A stretch of DNA of 64,000 nt from Pannonibacter carbonis (GTDB lineage: Bacteria; Pseudomonadota; Alphaproteobacteria; Rhizobiales; Stappiaceae), in assembly GCF_003012935.1 (NCBI RefSeq), contig NZ_PUDR01000003.1, positions 124,001-188,000 on the forward strand, in the 5' to 3' direction. Under the pieces are notes generated by a model. The model ran no database searches and was not told where the DNA came from. It saw only the letters and a program-made list of their open reading frames with translations. Shown one piece after another: positions 63,941 through 64,000 of this stretch. Both the position numbers and the translations under genes were made by a program. Within the stretch, counting starts at the first letter, position 1. Each line of letters opens with the position of its first letter.

Positions 63941-64000
63941 ATGATATACACCCGCAAGGACGCCAAGGCGCACGCATTCGCCACCATGCGCGGCATCTGG
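63941..64000 (+). CDS. Start of a further gene, cut by the window end
   Basis: Twenty codons from an ATG preceded by GAGG: MIYTRKDAKAHAFATMRGIW. The following sequence is outside the window. The opening would suit a dihydrodipicolinate-synthase-family aldolase/dehydratase, often found beside such aldehyde dehydrogenases, but 20 residues do not prove it. Same strand as the aldehyde dehydrogenase gene, 62 bases downstream. Confidence 0.45.
   Translation, partial: MIYTRKDAKAHAFATMRGIW

Noticed and set aside
62355-63977. 540-codon minus-strand frame opposite the aldehyde dehydrogenase gene
   Set aside because: Shadow of the aldehyde dehydrogenase; no coherent protein features.

Overview
The window is high-GC, densely packed bacterial DNA that reads as chromosomal and largely housekeeping or catabolic. 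Gene content suggests an alphaproteobacterium, probably of the Hyphomicrobiales (Rhizobiales; a Stappiaceae-like genus such as Stappia, Pannonibacter or Labrenzia is a guess). The pointers are a fused trpE(G) gene behind a Trp-rich leader peptide, a HisZ-dependent histidine pathway, an alphaproteobacterial CheZ, an Ohr/OhrR pair, and an arginase/ornithine cyclodeaminase pair with a divergent Lrp-type regulator. I saw no rRNA, tRNA, CRISPR array, prophage or insertion sequence with a transposase.

Layout. 1-9 kb: glycolate oxidase Fe-S subunit, CLC chloride transporter, a DUF1796 protein, an L,D-transpeptidase, a DUF2927 exported protein, CheZ, 3-methyladenine glycosylase I and a chemoreceptor. 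9-16 kb (minus strand): hisS-hisZ-hisG, a DUF937 protein, gshA and rsmE. 16-21 kb: an RND efflux pump and adaptor divergent from a TetR regulator, with a perfect palindrome between them. 21-26 kb: truncated globin, then a GT2-GtrA and GT39 lipid-glycosylation pair followed by a ChbG-fold protein that has lost its metal-binding motifs, then a Crp/Fnr-type regulator. 26-36 kb: thioesterase, unknown proteins, DUF1275 protein, SlyX, an active/inactive M16 peptidase pair, lytic transglycosylase and ohr/ohrR. 36-43 kb: a TetR regulator between an LLM flavoenzyme and an Old Yellow Enzyme (similar palindromes in front of both), ilvD, a repeat element between twin hairpins, a tautomerase, an NTF2-like protein, a GST and an HxlR regulator. 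43-50 kb: FkbM methyltransferase, arginine catabolism genes, a cytosolic trypsin-like protease divergent from an SGNH-like hydrolase, and a membrane hydrolase.

50-61 kb is the most coherent and interesting region. trpE(G), which makes anthranilate and carries a recognisable trp attenuator, is head-to-head with an eight-gene operon that looks like the aerobic anthraniloyl-CoA (2-aminobenzoyl-CoA) degradation pathway: a fused flavin monooxygenase/OYE reductase, SDR, MarR regulator, enoyl-CoA hydratase, acyl-CoA dehydrogenase, thioesterase, a Rid-family protein and an aryl-CoA ligase. Two copies of the same 12-bp palindrome lie in the shared intergenic region, so synthesis and breakdown of the same metabolite may be coordinated by one regulator. 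The window ends with a LysR regulator, an aldehyde dehydrogenase and the first codons of another gene.

All product names rest on reading protein motifs and gene context; no database search was run.
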